Assembly (NCBI GenBank): GCA_031292565.1
Contig: JARLGW010000001.1
Coordinates: 496,001 to 560,000, forward strand
Source of the DNA: Paludibacteraceae bacterium
Lineage (GTDB): Bacteria; Bacteroidota; Bacteroidia; Bacteroidales; Paludibacteraceae
Reading direction: 5' to 3'
Length of the DNA: 64,000 nucleotides
Shown here: in pieces, positions 1-8,498 of the stretch
Position numbering within the stretch: the first letter of the stretch is position 1
Layout: the number at the start of each line of letters is the position of its first letter
Notes under the pieces: generated by a model
Databases searched by the model: none
What the model was told of the DNA's origin: nothing
The model's input: the letters and a program-made list of their open reading frames with translations, nothing else
Made by a program: the position numbers and the translations under genes

Positions 1-345
1 AGAGGTGTTTTCCACGCCACGCGCTACATCCACTTCAGGATGTCCGGGAGTAATGCTTCCCCACTGGCGGAAATTCTGTAAATCCTCCATATTGTATTTA
101 CCACACAACGAAAGTGTAGAATACAACATAGGCGACATGTGTCCGGGATCGAGAAAGAAACGGTCGCGATTGATCCAACGAGGATCTTTGGGGTCGTATA
201 TTAAAAATTCGGAAAATAGCACATTGATAAAATCAGCACCACCCATAGCACCACCGGGATGCCCCGATTTAGCTTTTTCCACCATAGATGCCGCCAAAAT
301 ACGGATATTATCCGCCGCACGATTAAGTGTTGAAATTGAAGTCAT
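1..345 (-). CDS. tkt: Transketolase, N-terminal part (cut by window edge)
   Basis: The first 115 codons of a transketolase, the thiamine-diphosphate enzyme that moves two-carbon ketol units between sugar phosphates in the non-oxidative pentose phosphate pathway. Visible family motifs are SGHPGGAMGGAD (about residues 27-38), DRFFLDPGHMSPMLYSTL (61-78) and GSITPGHPEVDVARGVE (96-112), in the order of the pyrophosphate-binding N-terminal domain. The frame is open to base 1, so the rest lies outside. The ATG at 345 is 24 bp downstream of the nitroreductase gene on the same strand, which suggests cotranscription. Confidence 0.95.
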   Translation of the reverse strand, partial: MTSISTLNRAADNIRILAASMVEKAKSGHPGGAMGGADFINVLFSEFLIYDPKDPRWINRDRFFLDPGHMSPMLYSTLSLCGKYNMEDLQNFRQWGSITPGHPEVDVARGVENTS

Positions 346-369
346 ATAAAAAAGTATGTATATAAATAA

Positions 370-882
370 TTATTCTATCCACGAAACGATTTCGTCCATG
401 CTCTTTCTCTGTTTCTCATGCACTTTATTTTCCCCGGGATACCCGATTGGAATTAAAGCGATAGGCTCTATATGAGCAGAACAATCAAAAATTTCTTTAC
501 ATTTTTTCACGTCAAAATTACCAATCCAACAAGAACCTAAGCCTTGCTCAGTAGCCGCTAGCATTAAATGAGTAACAGCAATGGCTACATCTATATCGCA
601 ATGGTCTTTACCATCCTTAGGCCGTTTCCACGATTGCTCGTGATTGCCAAACGCCACCACGCAGGTATGAGCGGATTTAAACCAATCGCGAGGATAACAG
701 GCGTACAGCTTTTTCATCATTTGGGCGTTGGTTATTACAACAAAACTCCATGGCTGAAAGTTTACCGCCGATGGAGCTAATTGTGCCGCCTGTAATATAT
801 AATCAATCTTTTCCCGTTCAACGGGAACTGACGAAAACGTTCGTGTTGAATTGCGGGTATTGACTAGTTGAAGGAAATTCAT
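370..882 (-). CDS. Nitroreductase family protein (FMN-dependent)
   Basis: A 170-residue member of the nitroreductase superfamily, FMN-binding NAD(P)H oxidoreductases. The N-terminal NTRNSTRTFSS (about residues 8-18) matches the conserved R-S-x-R FMN phosphate-binding region; APSAVNFQPWSFVVI (36-50) and the C-terminal GSCWIGNFD / LIPIGYPGE blocks are also typical. The length is at the short end for the family. It sits between a small membrane protein and transketolase, all on the minus strand with short gaps. The substrate cannot be told from sequence. It differs clearly from the second nitroreductase at 27302. Confidence 0.9.
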   Translation of the reverse strand: MNFLQLVNTRNSTRTFSSVPVEREKIDYILQAAQLAPSAVNFQPWSFVVITNAQMMKKLYACYPRDWFKSAHTCVVAFGNHEQSWKRPKDGKDHCDIDVAIAVTHLMLAATEQGLGSCWIGNFDVKKCKEIFDCSAHIEPIALIPIGYPGENKVHEKQRKSMDEIVSWIE

Positions 883-906
883 ATCAAAATAAAAATACGG
901 TAGTAA

Positions 907-1428
907 CTATCCCATTTTGGCTATGTCAACTTTTAGCATGGCTAAAGCAGCATCCAAGGGGGTTTTCTCCACTGATTGATACGTCTCGATAATCAATTTT
1001 GCAAAGTCCAAAGCGGAAGCACTCATCGTGGCTTCGGCGGCGCAAGTATTTATCAATTGCACCATACTTTCCTTCGCGTTGCGAAGCATAATCCAACTGT
1101 CTGCTTTTATATATAATTGCTGTGAGATATTATGTTCCCACTCCTGACGGATTTGTTGCAACAACAAGCTTTGCAATTGCAACGCCGAAGTGTCTTTCAG
1201 GGTTTGACGTGTAAGTATGGATTCGGGATTGATGCGTTCCAAGAAAATAACCATGCGCTCATACGCCTTTAGCCTGATGGGGGTCATGGTTTGCATGGCC
1301 GACTTTCTTACTTCAAAGTTTCGGCGTGTATTTTCGGCTTTAAGCATCTTGTCTATCACCAGATAAACGATGATAAGAATTAACACGGCAGGAATGGTAG
1401 CCGCTAAAATGACAGTTAATAAATCCAT
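907..1428 (-). CDS. Small membrane-anchored protein of unknown function (DUF7935-like)
   Basis: A 173-residue protein with one hydrophobic segment at about residues 5-25 followed by a predicted helical soluble domain. No catalytic motif is visible. The anchor plus helical tail resembles an uncharacterised Bacteroidota family that I believe is catalogued as DUF7935; that assignment is from memory. It lies 16 bp downstream of the glycosyltransferase gene and 24 bp upstream of the nitroreductase, so it is probably part of a five-gene minus-strand unit ending in transketolase. Function unknown. Confidence 0.75.
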   Translation of the reverse strand: MDLLTVILAATIPAVLILIIVYLVIDKMLKAENTRRNFEVRKSAMQTMTPIRLKAYERMVIFLERINPESILTRQTLKDTSALQLQSLLLQQIRQEWEHNISQQLYIKADSWIMLRNAKESMVQLINTCAAEATMSASALDFAKLIIETYQSVEKTPLDAALAMLKVDIAKMG

Positions 1429-1444
1429 GATAACTCTTTATTTA

Positions 1445-2395
1445 TTAAATTTCTTTTTCAATTTTATAATTATTGCGTTCGGACGAGTTGCGGGAAATAA
1501 GCTCCCCTACAAACCCGGTAAGGAATAATTGTGTACCTAATATCATGGCTACCAATGCTAGATAAAAATAGGGACTGGAGGTTACCAACGGAGCACGCAC
1601 ACCATCGTAAATGGCTATTAATTTGGATGCGCCCACGCCAATTACAGCGAGCAACCCGAGTAAAAACATCAACGTACCTACCAAACCGAAAAAGTGCATG
1701 GGTTTACGCCCGAACTTGGACAAAAACCAAAGGGAAATTAAATCCAAATACCCGTTTACAAAACGATTTAAACCAAACTTGGATGTGCCGTATTTCCGTG
1801 CTTGATGGGCAACGGGCTTTTCTACAATTTTAGAGAAGCCTGCATTCTTGGCCAGGTATGGAATGTAGCGGTGCATTTCGCCATACACTTCAATGTTTTT
1901 TACCACATCTACGCGGTATGCTTTTAGTCCGCAATTCATGTCGTGCAGCTTCAATCCCGTAATTTTACGAGCTGTGGCATTGTATAGTTTGGATGGAATG
2001 TTTTTGGTTAGTTTGGCATCATGGCGTTTTTTCTTCCAGCCCGAAACCAAGTCGTTGTCTTGCTTAACAATGAGGTCGTACAGTTCAGGTATTTCATCCG
2101 GGCTATCCTGTAAGTCGGCATCCATGGTGATAACCACATCACCTTGAGCTCGCTCGAAACCGCAAAACAAAGCGGGTGATTTGCCGTAGTTGCGACGGAA
2201 TTTAATTCCTTTCACTTCCGGGTTTTCCTTTTGTAATTTTTCAATTACCTGCCAGGAATGGTCGGTACTACCGTCATTAATAAAAATGACTTCGTAGGAG
2301 TATTTGTTCTTATCCATTACCCTTTTTATCCAAGCGAACAGTTCGGGTAACGATTCTTCTTCATTAAATAATGGGACAATAACAGAAATATCCAT
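1445..2395 (-). CDS. Family 2 glycosyltransferase with C-terminal membrane anchors (DPM1/GtrB type)
   Basis: A 316-residue inverting GT-A glycosyltransferase. It opens with MDISVIVPLFNEEESL, has FINDGSTD (about 38-45) and the metal/nucleotide-binding DADLQD (about 92-97), and ends in two membrane helices at roughly 232-258 and 272-296. This is the architecture of polyprenyl-phosphate mannosyl/glucosyltransferases, which charge a lipid carrier with a sugar from a nucleotide donor. The upstream DUF4199 gene ends 7 bp before the start. The pairing with a DUF4199 membrane protein is, from memory, conserved in Bacteroidota. Donor and acceptor are not predictable here. Confidence 0.9.
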   Translation of the reverse strand: MDISVIVPLFNEEESLPELFAWIKRVMDKNKYSYEVIFINDGSTDHSWQVIEKLQKENPEVKGIKFRRNYGKSPALFCGFERAQGDVVITMDADLQDSPDEIPELYDLIVKQDNDLVSGWKKKRHDAKLTKNIPSKLYNATARKITGLKLHDMNCGLKAYRVDVVKNIEVYGEMHRYIPYLAKNAGFSKIVEKPVAHQARKYGTSKFGLNRFVNGYLDLISLWFLSKFGRKPMHFFGLVGTLMFLLGLLAVIGVGASKLIAIYDGVRAPLVTSSPYFYLALVAMILGTQLFLTGFVGELISRNSSERNNYKIEKEI

Positions 2396-2402
2396 AAGAT
2401 TT

Positions 2403-2909
2403 TTATTTATAGGATGTGGATTCTTGTTCTCTTTTTAGCAACGGCCAAACAATACAACTCATCAACACTCCTGCAAAAACATTTACCAAGCCCGACACAA
2501 TGGCAAAACTGGCCGGCGTAAAAAGTGATACTGATTCTTTCACCATTTGGGGCGGATATTTAGCTTCTTTAAGCATAAAATCAACGGTTTGATTCATTAT
2601 CATCTGAAACTCCAATGGTTTGATATACGTAAAGAAGAAAAATTTTACGATAGACGAAAAAACGGCCGCTATAACAAACAGTTGAAATGAAAAATAGACT
2701 ACCTTACCCAAGGTAAGCTTTTTTTCGGGCATATATTCACGATACTGTTTCAACCAGTATATTAAAGCCGAAAACAGGCTAAACAACAAAAAGAAAGAAA
2801 GTATTTGAAAAAAAAATCCCTCCCGAAAATTTAATAAAAAACGTGACGAAATGGCCATCCCAAGGATAATTCCGTACAATAATTTCTTCTTCACCAGTTC
2901 CAATTCCAT
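2403..2909 (-). CDS. DUF4199 family integral membrane protein
   Basis: A 168-residue protein with about four hydrophobic helices (roughly residues 11-27, 32-55, 73-97 and 130-155) and no catalytic motif, matching the DUF4199 family of Bacteroidota. The frame extends two codons upstream to a TTG at 2915, but the ATG at 2909 (MELELVKKK) is the more likely start. It is the first gene of the minus-strand unit leading to transketolase; a TACATTTG box lies 18-25 bp before the start. It probably works with the adjoining lipid-carrier glycosyltransferase, an inference from adjacency only. Confidence 0.85.
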   Translation of the reverse strand: MELELVKKKLLYGIILGMAISSRFLLNFREGFFFQILSFFLLFSLFSALIYWLKQYREYMPEKKLTLGKVVYFSFQLFVIAAVFSSIVKFFFFTYIKPLEFQMIMNQTVDFMLKEAKYPPQMVKESVSLFTPASFAIVSGLVNVFAGVLMSCIVWPLLKREQESTSYK

Positions 2910-2926
2910 AATCAAATTTTAGCTTA

Positions 2927-2934
2927 CAAATGTA
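2927..2934 (-). promoter_or_regulatory. Probable -7 box for the DUF4199-GT2-tkt unit
   Basis: TACATTTG on the minus strand fits the Bacteroidota -7 consensus TAnnTTTG. No clear TTTG -33 box was seen at the expected distance, so this is only a probable promoter. Confidence 0.45.
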
Positions 2935-2982
2935 CACTTTATAAACAGAATATAAAACACATTTTCGATTGAGTAAAAAAGA

Positions 2983-3015
2983 AAAAAGCCATCTGAAAAA
3001 TTCAGACAGCTTTTT
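2983..3015 (-). terminator. Rho-independent terminator of the SRP RNA/tRNA-Thr transcript
   Basis: Read on the minus strand, a 10-bp stem (GCTGTCTGAA pairing TTCAGATGGC, two G-U pairs) with a three-base loop is followed by TTTTTT. It starts 14 bp after the tRNA 3' end. Confidence 0.85.
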
Positions 3016-3028
3016 GCATTTTTAAGAG

Positions 3029-3102
3029 AGCCTCTTGTCGGATTCGAACCAACGACCCCGAGATTACAAATCACGTGCTCTGGCCAACTGAGCTAAAGAG
3101 GC
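3029..3102 (-). tRNA. tRNA-Thr (anticodon UGU)
   Basis: A 74-base cloverleaf: acceptor stem GCCTCTT pairing AAGAGGC, D stem GCTC/GAGC, anticodon loop TTTGTAA with anticodon TGT, T loop TTCGAAT, discriminator T, CCA not encoded. The anticodon stem CGTGA/TCTCG contains one U-U mismatch in the middle pair, and the T stem has one U-G pair. It follows SRP RNA by only a few bases. Confidence 0.95.
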
Positions 3103-3203
3103 AAGTGGGTAAGCTTACTACATCGCACCGCTACACAATCTACCCTTGCTGTGTTCCCACCCTGGGGGATTTGAAAGGAGCTGGTCGTGTAGGACTTACC
3201 CGC
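3103..3203 (-). ncRNA. ffs: Signal recognition particle RNA (small bacterial type)
   Basis: On the minus strand the closing stem is GGGTAAG (3201-3195) pairing CTTACCC (3113-3107). The apical part carries the domain IV signature AGGGTGGGAACACAGCA: AGG, a GTG/CAC stem capped by GGAA, and AGCA, the Ffh-binding fold. Length is about 100 bases, as for the 4.5S type. This RNA works with Ffh and FtsY in cotranslational membrane targeting. The exact ends are estimated from the stem and the promoter. It is followed directly by tRNA-Thr with no terminator between. Confidence 0.9.
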
Positions 3204-3205
3204 CG

Positions 3206-3236
3206 CAAAAGTAGTTGTTTTAGGGAAACTCACAAA
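3206..3236 (-). promoter_or_regulatory. Promoter of SRP RNA / tRNA-Thr
   Basis: Minus-strand TTTG (3236-3233), 19-bp spacer, TACTTTTG (3213-3206): an exact match to the Bacteroidota housekeeping promoter. The predicted start falls at about 3201-3203, the first base of the SRP RNA closing stem. Confidence 0.9.
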
Positions 3237-3299
3237 GAAATAATGTATTATTTTGAAATTAATATTTACATTTTATTACAAAGTTCTGGTTCTCAGAAA

Positions 3300-3983
3300 T
3301 TAAAAATGCAGCTTGATCCACACAAAAATGCAAATAAATAAGAGCGAGGGAAGCAAATTAACCACTTTCACCTGTTTCAATTGCAGCAACGTGATGCCTA
3401 AGCCCAGTAAAATAATACCACCAACGGATGTTAGCTCCACAATTATTTGGGGTGGAATGTCTTTCCCAACTAATAACACGAGCAAGGTAATGCCGCCTTG
3501 AAATACAAGAACGGACAAGGCGGAGAACAACACGCCAATACCTAAGGCGGAGGCCAGCATCATGGACGAAAACGCGTCCATTACCGCTTTTGTAAGAAGC
3601 AGATCGGACGTTTTACCAAAGCCTTCTTCTATGGCTCCGAGCACTGACATGGAGCCCATGCAGAAAAGCAAAAAGCCGGACATGAAACCTTCGGTAAATT
3701 TCTCGTTCTTTAATTTGAAGCGGGATTTCAACTTTTCACCCACGGATTGCGATTTGCCATCCAAGTCCAACCACTCGCCGGTTATACCACCGAGAATCAA
3801 ACTAAAAACGACTAATAGCGGCGATTGCATACCCACCGCCATCTTCACGCCGAGAATGATTGTAAACAGGCCTATAACCTGAAAGAATATATGTTTATAC
3901 TTTTCGGGTAAGCTCTTTTTCAGTAAGCAGCCTATGGTGCTGCCCAGGATAACCGTTCCGGTATTTACTAGTGTTCCTATCAT
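3300..3983 (-). CDS. DUF554 family membrane protein (YdfK-like)
   Basis: A 227-residue polytopic membrane protein with about seven hydrophobic segments and little soluble sequence apart from a charged loop near residues 70-95. MIGTLVNTGTVILGSTIG at the N-terminus and the small-residue-rich later helices (GSMSVLGAIEEG, TSVGGIILLGLGI) are typical of DUF554, a family of probable transporters of unknown substrate. It stands alone on the minus strand, between SRP RNA and a repeat-bearing gap. Function unknown. Confidence 0.9.
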   Translation of the reverse strand: MIGTLVNTGTVILGSTIGCLLKKSLPEKYKHIFFQVIGLFTIILGVKMAVGMQSPLLVVFSLILGGITGEWLDLDGKSQSVGEKLKSRFKLKNEKFTEGFMSGFLLFCMGSMSVLGAIEEGFGKTSDLLLTKAVMDAFSSMMLASALGIGVLFSALSVLVFQGGITLLVLLVGKDIPPQIIVELTSVGGIILLGLGITLLQLKQVKVVNLLPSLLFICIFVWIKLHF

Positions 3984-4023
3984 AAAATTAGTAGTTGTTT
4001 AGAAATCAGATAATCAGTGTATT

Positions 4024-4166
4024 TTTTTGCCGTAGGCAATATATTTCAATAGAAAAGCAAAACGAAAAAACAGATTCCCCGTCAGGGGATAAATATATGT
4101 ATTCCCTACGGGAAAAAGATTCTTTGTTGTGGCATCTTTTCTATTGAAATCAATCTCCTACGGAGA
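4024..4166 (+). repeat. Dispersed multi-hairpin repeat, element I copy A
   Basis: A 143-bp sequence recurring in inverted orientation at 46569-46711. In order: hairpin TTGCC-gta-GGCAA (4027-4039); left arm of a long stem ATTTCAATAGAAAAG (4043-4057); hairpins CCCC-gtca-GGGG and TTCCC-tac-GGGAA; right arm CTTTTCTATTGAAAT (4136-4150), a perfect 15-bp partner of the left arm; and hairpin TCTCC-tac-GGAGA (4154-4166). The other copy keeps each hairpin and has paired changes in the long stem. No credible reading frame. Confidence 0.85.
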
Positions 4167-4237
4167 ACAACTGTGTGTTTATCAAAGATATTATATTTTC
4201 TCTTATATTGAACTCCGGGTTACAACCTGTTTTAAAC

Positions 4238-4270
4238 AAAAAATACCGATTGAATTTACAATCGGTATTT
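4238..4270 (-). terminator. clpC terminator
   Basis: A 12-bp perfect stem AAATACCGATTG / CAATCGGTATTT with a six-base loop; on the minus strand it is followed by TTTTTTGTTT. It starts 24 bp after the clpC stop. Confidence 0.85.
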
Positions 4271-4293
4271 ATTTCGTTTATATTACGTTGAAA

Positions 4294-6783
4294 TTATACA
4301 ATCTCTGTCGTGATTTTTTGATTTTCCGTATCAATCCCTAGCTTTATGGTTTGACCTTCGTGTGCTTCATTCTTAATAATGATTTCGGATAGTTCATCCT
4401 CCACATATTTTTGAATGGCGCGTTTCAGCGGACGGGCACCAAATTGTACATCATACCCTTTTTCGGCAATGTATTCTTTTGCTTCTGTGGTAATTTCAAG
4501 CTTAAATCCAAGCGTTTCTATTCTCTTCAATAAGCCTTTCAATTCAATGTCTATAATTTGAAATAAAGCCTCTTTATTCAATTGATCGAACACGATTATA
4601 TCATCCACACGATTCAAAAATTCGGGAGCAAACGTTTTGTTCAAGGCTTTTTGAATCACCCCTCTCGAATATTCGGAGTCATCACTCTCGGAAGTAGCCG
4701 GGGCAAAGCCCACGCCCTTGCCAAAGTCCTTCAACTGACGGGTTCCTACATTGGAGGTCATGATTATAATAGTATTCTTGAAATCAATTTTTCTACCCAG
4801 GCTATCAGTCAAACGGCCTTCATCAAGCACTTGAAGCAAGAGGTTGAACACATCGGGATGCGCTTTTTCTATTTCGTCGAGCAACACGATTGAATACGGT
4901 TTGCGGCGTACCTTTTCGGTAAGCTGTCCACCTTCCTCGTAGCCTACATATCCCGGAGGTGCCCCGATAAGACGCGATACACTGAATTTCTCCATGTATT
5001 CGCTCATGTCCACACGGATTAACGAATCGGGACTGTCGAACATAAATTCCGACAAGGTTTTTGCCAAATGGGTTTTACCTACCCCCGTGGGGCCTAGGAA
5101 TATAAAAGTTCCGATAGGCTTGTTGGGATCTTTCAGCCCTACCCTGTTGCGTTGGATAGCCTTTACCACCTTATCCACGGCGTTTTGCTGACCGATAACT
5201 TTATCTTTAAGTGCCGCGGCCATTTGAAGCAGTTTCAATCCTTCGGCTTGCGCGATACGCTGTACCGGCACGCCTGACATCATGGCTACAACTTCGGCAA
5301 CCTTTTCTTCGGTTACGGTTTCCCTATGTTGTTTAAGCTCTTCTTCCCATTTGAATTTTTCGTTTTCCAACTGGTTCAAGTATTCTTTTTCCTTATCCCT
5401 GAACCCGGCGGCTAATTCAAAATTCTGTTGCTTTACGGCACTCAGCTTTTCTTCCTTGGTTTCCTCTATTTTCTTCTCAAGGTTTTCAATCACCTCAGGT
5501 ACACTGATGTTCATAATGTGCGCCCGCGAACCGGCTTCATCCAACGCGTCGATGGCCTTATCAGGGAAACAACGGTCGGAAATGTAGCGTTCGGTAAGCT
5601 TCACGCAAGCAGTTATTGCTTCGGGTGTGTAGGTTACGTTATGGTGATCTTCATACCTATCCTTGATATTTTTCAAAATTTGGAGTGTTTCATCCGCCGT
5701 GGTAGGTTCTACCATTATTTTTTGAAAACGGCGTTCCAACGCCCCGTCTTTTTCTATGCTCTGACGGTATTCGTCCAACGTGGTAGCCCCGATACATTGT
5801 ATTTCACCACGAGCCAATGCCGGTTTCAGCATGTTGGCAGCGTCCAATGAACCGGGCGTACTTCCCGCCCCTACAATGGTATGTATTTCGTCAATGAAAA
5901 GTATAATGTTGGGGTTCTTGGAAAGCTCGTTCAATATTGCTTTAATACGTTCCTCAAACTGTCCGCGATATTTTGTACCTGCCACGATGGAAGCCATATC
6001 CAACGCCACTACTCTTTTATCAAAAAGCACACGTGACACCTTTCGTTGCACAATGCGCAACGCCAGACCTTCCACGATGGCTGACTTACCCACACCGGGT
6101 TCACCAATCAACACGGGATTGTTTTTCTTGCGTCGGCTAAGTATCTGTGCCAAACGTTCTATCTCGGTTTCACGACCCACCACGGGGTCTAAACGGTTTT
6201 CTTCGGCGGCTTTGTTCATATCCGTACCAAAGTTGTCCAACACAGGAGTCTCGTTATTTGATTTAGACGACGATGGTCTAGGTTGTTTTGGTGTCAGTGG
6301 AATATCATCATCATCGTCATCATCACCACTTTGGTACAATGACGAAGGATCTACATGTTTTTCCTTTTGCAAATAGTCGCGTATAAGTACATAATCCACG
6401 TGTTCGGTGGAAAGCACCTCGGCTGCAAAATTGTTATTATCCTTTAAGATAGCGAGCAACAAATGCTCGGTATCGGCCTCACTATCGCCCAAAGCACGCA
6501 CTTCCAACGATATTATTTTCAATATTTTATCAGAGGATTTAAGCAATGGAATATCTTCATTCGTCACATTATTATCTGTACGAATTTGAGATTCAATTTT
6601 TTGTTTAACCCTTTGGAGGTCAACATTAAAAGCTCGCAATAATTCAATTGCTTTACTTTGCCCTTCCCTAAGGATACCTAACAACAAGTGTTCGGGACCA
6701 ATATAGTTGTTCCCTAATCGTTCCGCCTCTTCCTTGCTGTATAACAACGCATCCTTTACTTGTTGTGAAAAATTGGTTTCCAT
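4294..6783 (-). CDS. clpC: ATP-dependent Clp protease ATP-binding subunit ClpC
   Basis: An 829-residue class I Hsp100 AAA+ unfoldase. Order: Clp N-terminal repeats (about 1-145); an acidic linker with seven consecutive Asp (154-160); first AAA+ module with Walker A GEPGVGKS (227-234) and Walker B ILFIDE (294-299); short coiled middle segment with a UVR-like stretch (about 433-485), which favours ClpC over ClpB; second module with Walker A GPTGVGKT (564-571); VGF loop (691-693), the ClpP-docking tripeptide; C-terminal D2-small domain. It feeds unfolded substrates to ClpP. Monocistronic by appearance: own terminator and an 82-bp gap upstream. Confidence 0.95.
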   Translation of the reverse strand: METNFSQQVKDALLYSKEEAERLGNNYIGPEHLLLGILREGQSKAIELLRAFNVDLQRVKQKIESQIRTDNNVTNEDIPLLKSSDKILKIISLEVRALGDSEADTEHLLLAILKDNNNFAAEVLSTEHVDYVLIRDYLQKEKHVDPSSLYQSGDDDDDDDIPLTPKQPRPSSSKSNNETPVLDNFGTDMNKAAEENRLDPVVGRETEIERLAQILSRRKKNNPVLIGEPGVGKSAIVEGLALRIVQRKVSRVLFDKRVVALDMASIVAGTKYRGQFEERIKAILNELSKNPNIILFIDEIHTIVGAGSTPGSLDAANMLKPALARGEIQCIGATTLDEYRQSIEKDGALERRFQKIMVEPTTADETLQILKNIKDRYEDHHNVTYTPEAITACVKLTERYISDRCFPDKAIDALDEAGSRAHIMNISVPEVIENLEKKIEETKEEKLSAVKQQNFELAAGFRDKEKEYLNQLENEKFKWEEELKQHRETVTEEKVAEVVAMMSGVPVQRIAQAEGLKLLQMAAALKDKVIGQQNAVDKVVKAIQRNRVGLKDPNKPIGTFIFLGPTGVGKTHLAKTLSEFMFDSPDSLIRVDMSEYMEKFSVSRLIGAPPGYVGYEEGGQLTEKVRRKPYSIVLLDEIEKAHPDVFNLLLQVLDEGRLTDSLGRKIDFKNTIIIMTSNVGTRQLKDFGKGVGFAPATSESDDSEYSRGVIQKALNKTFAPEFLNRVDDIIVFDQLNKEALFQIIDIELKGLLKRIETLGFKLEITTEAKEYIAEKGYDVQFGARPLKRAIQKYVEDELSEIIIKNEAHEGQTIKLGIDTENQKITTEIV

Positions 6784-6865
6784 ACTCTTTATTTTTTACT
6801 TTAGAAAAAGTGAAACAAACATTATACCTAATATTTTATATGTCACATTGTCAGTAACAATAACC

Positions 6866-8179
6866 CTAAAGCGAATGATTTTTTGCAAAACTTTGAATTC
6901 TGTATGCCAAATCTTCATACTGGTCGTCCTGTATAAATGAGGTGCATACCCGCAAACCTTCTTGATGGCTTCCCGTAGTTTCCAGGGAAATGGCACTGAT
7001 ACCGTAGTAAATTAATTTTTCCATCAATGCAGCTCCTGTCATCGAAGGATATCTTATAGTAAAATAGAATCCATCGCCAATTTGTTCACTCAAATCGTAA
7101 GCATATACGATTTCGAAACCATTTTCGGTAAACATTTTTTTCACCTTCTCGGCTCTATCGGCATATGCCTTTACTTTGCCTAGAAAGTCCAACTCACCGT
7201 TGTTTGCAGCCTTAAACATAGCCGCCAACGCATACTGTGCAGAGTGGCATGTGCCCGACGAAAGTGAATATAGAACTCTGTTGACAAACACATTTCCAAA
7301 CTCGGAAACATGATACCGCTCTTTCAGGTCTTTATATTTCCGATTGTACAAGGTATCTGAAATGGCCACGATGCCGATACGCTGACCGGCATAACTAAAG
7401 GCTTTGGAACTGGATATAAGCAAAATATAATTATCCGTGTATTTCGACACCGATGCTTGAAACGGGGGTTCAAACGGCCTACTCAGGTTTTTGCGAAAAT
7501 CCATCGCGAAATAAGCCAAATCTTCCATCACAATGGCATCGTATTTTGTGGCCAAACGGCCGATACCTTCCAGTTCAAAATCCTGTAAACATATCCACGA
7601 GGGATTATTCGGGTTTGAATATATAATGGCGGCAATATTACCTTTTTTCAAAAAGGACTCTACCTTTTCTACGAGCTTCCCGCCCCTGCAATCGAACGCG
7701 TCGAACGATTCGTATTTATAACCCAACACCACGAGTTGCTGTTTCTGAACCGGAAAACCGGGGTCGATAAACAAAATGGTGTCTTTCTTTTTATCACACT
7801 GCCCTGCTACCAAAAAGGAAGCATACGTGCCCTGCATAGAGCCTACCACGGGCACACATCCGGTTGGCGATACATCGGCATCAATAAAAGCTTTGATAAA
7901 CCGGGAGGCTTCTGTCTTTAAAGCAGGCAACCCGTCCAACATCGGATATTTGGATGCTACCCCCTTCCTTAATGCCTCTATTTCGGCCTCCACGCCTATT
8001 TGAACCGCGTCTAATCCGGGAACACCCATCTCCATCCGTACAAACCGCTGTCCGGTCAACGCTTCAATTTTATTCGTTATTGCTACTATCTCCCTGATGG
8101 TAGCTTTCCCAAAATCGGGCAAATTAAAACTATCTATAACAGATTTTACAATGTCGTAGTCAATAGGTGTTTTATCCAT
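6866..8179 (-). CDS. PLP-dependent aminotransferase, class I/II
   Basis: A 437-residue fold-type I aminotransferase. YSNPNNPSWI (about 193-202) is the conserved N-P motif, EDLAYFAMD holds the cofactor-stacking region, and ISSSKAFSYAGQRIGI contains the predicted Schiff-base lysine followed by the phosphate-binding arginine. Length and order match the family, but the amino-acid or keto-acid pair is not evident. It lies upstream of clpC on the same strand with an 82-bp gap; nothing links the two functionally. A TACTTTTG box (8208-8215) lies about 30 bp before the start. Confidence 0.88.
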   Translation of the reverse strand: MDKTPIDYDIVKSVIDSFNLPDFGKATIREIVAITNKIEALTGQRFVRMEMGVPGLDAVQIGVEAEIEALRKGVASKYPMLDGLPALKTEASRFIKAFIDADVSPTGCVPVVGSMQGTYASFLVAGQCDKKKDTILFIDPGFPVQKQQLVVLGYKYESFDAFDCRGGKLVEKVESFLKKGNIAAIIYSNPNNPSWICLQDFELEGIGRLATKYDAIVMEDLAYFAMDFRKNLSRPFEPPFQASVSKYTDNYILLISSSKAFSYAGQRIGIVAISDTLYNRKYKDLKERYHVSEFGNVFVNRVLYSLSSGTCHSAQYALAAMFKAANNGELDFLGKVKAYADRAEKVKKMFTENGFEIVYAYDLSEQIGDGFYFTIRYPSMTGAALMEKLIYYGISAISLETTGSHQEGLRVCTSFIQDDQYEDLAYRIQSFAKNHSL

Positions 8180-8303
8180 CCTTCAATATCAAAATAAGAC
8201 TTTAATGCAAAAGTATTAAAAAACAAGTATTTCGACACGTGGTTCAAAGTTTTATTCTTTAAAAAAACTGATAAAAACGCTTTTTTTTCAAATAAACCCC
8301 TTT

Positions 8304-8339
8304 TTTGTCTGTTTTTTTACTCTTTTTGTTATACATTTG
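8304..8339 (+). promoter_or_regulatory. Promoter of tRNA-Lys
   Basis: TTTG (8304-8307) and TACATTTG (8332-8339), spaced by 24 bp, slightly more than usual. The -7 box ends 12 bp before the mature tRNA. Confidence 0.65.
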
Positions 8340-8351
8340 CAGCACAAAAAT

Positions 8352-8424
8352 GACTCGCTAGCTCAGTTGGTAGAGCAACAGACTCTTAATCTGTGGGTCC
8401 TGGGTTCGACCCCCAGGCGGGTCA
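8352..8424 (+). tRNA. tRNA-Lys (anticodon CUU)
   Basis: A 73-base cloverleaf: acceptor GACTCGC/GCGGGTC (one T-G pair), D stem GCTC/GAGC, anticodon stem ACAGA/TCTGT with loop CTCTTAA and anticodon CTT, T arm CTGGG/CCCAG with loop TTCGACC, discriminator A. CCA is not encoded. Confidence 0.97.
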
Positions 8425-8428
8425 CTTG

Positions 8429-8466
8429 AAAGTCGAGAATCCGTCATAAGGTTATCGACTTTTTTT
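8429..8466 (+). terminator. Terminator after tRNA-Lys
   Basis: AAAGTCGA (8429-8436) pairs with TCGACTTT (8455-8462), followed by a run of T. It lies 5 bp beyond the tRNA and 33 bp before the next start codon. Confidence 0.75.
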
Positions 8467-8498
8467 GTACTTTTAACCTCCATAAACCAACGAATTTT

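Larger units (their letters stand above)
3984..4293. other. Intergenic region holding a structured repeat and the clpC terminator
   Basis: No gene is supported in these 310 bp. They contain repeat element I copy A (4024-4166) and the clpC terminator (4238-4270). Confidence 0.8.

Noticed and set aside
5-349. Open plus-strand frame at the left edge
   Set aside because: The minus strand encodes a clear transketolase N-terminus over the same bases; the plus frame has no family features.
4129-4341. A 70-codon plus-strand frame crossing element I and the clpC end
   Set aside because: It runs through hairpin repeats and a terminator; copy B of the repeat does not preserve the frame.
5780-6376. A 198-codon plus-strand frame inside clpC
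   Set aside because: It is antisense to conserved AAA+ sequence, Ser-rich from the Asp/GAT run, and has no recognisable domain.
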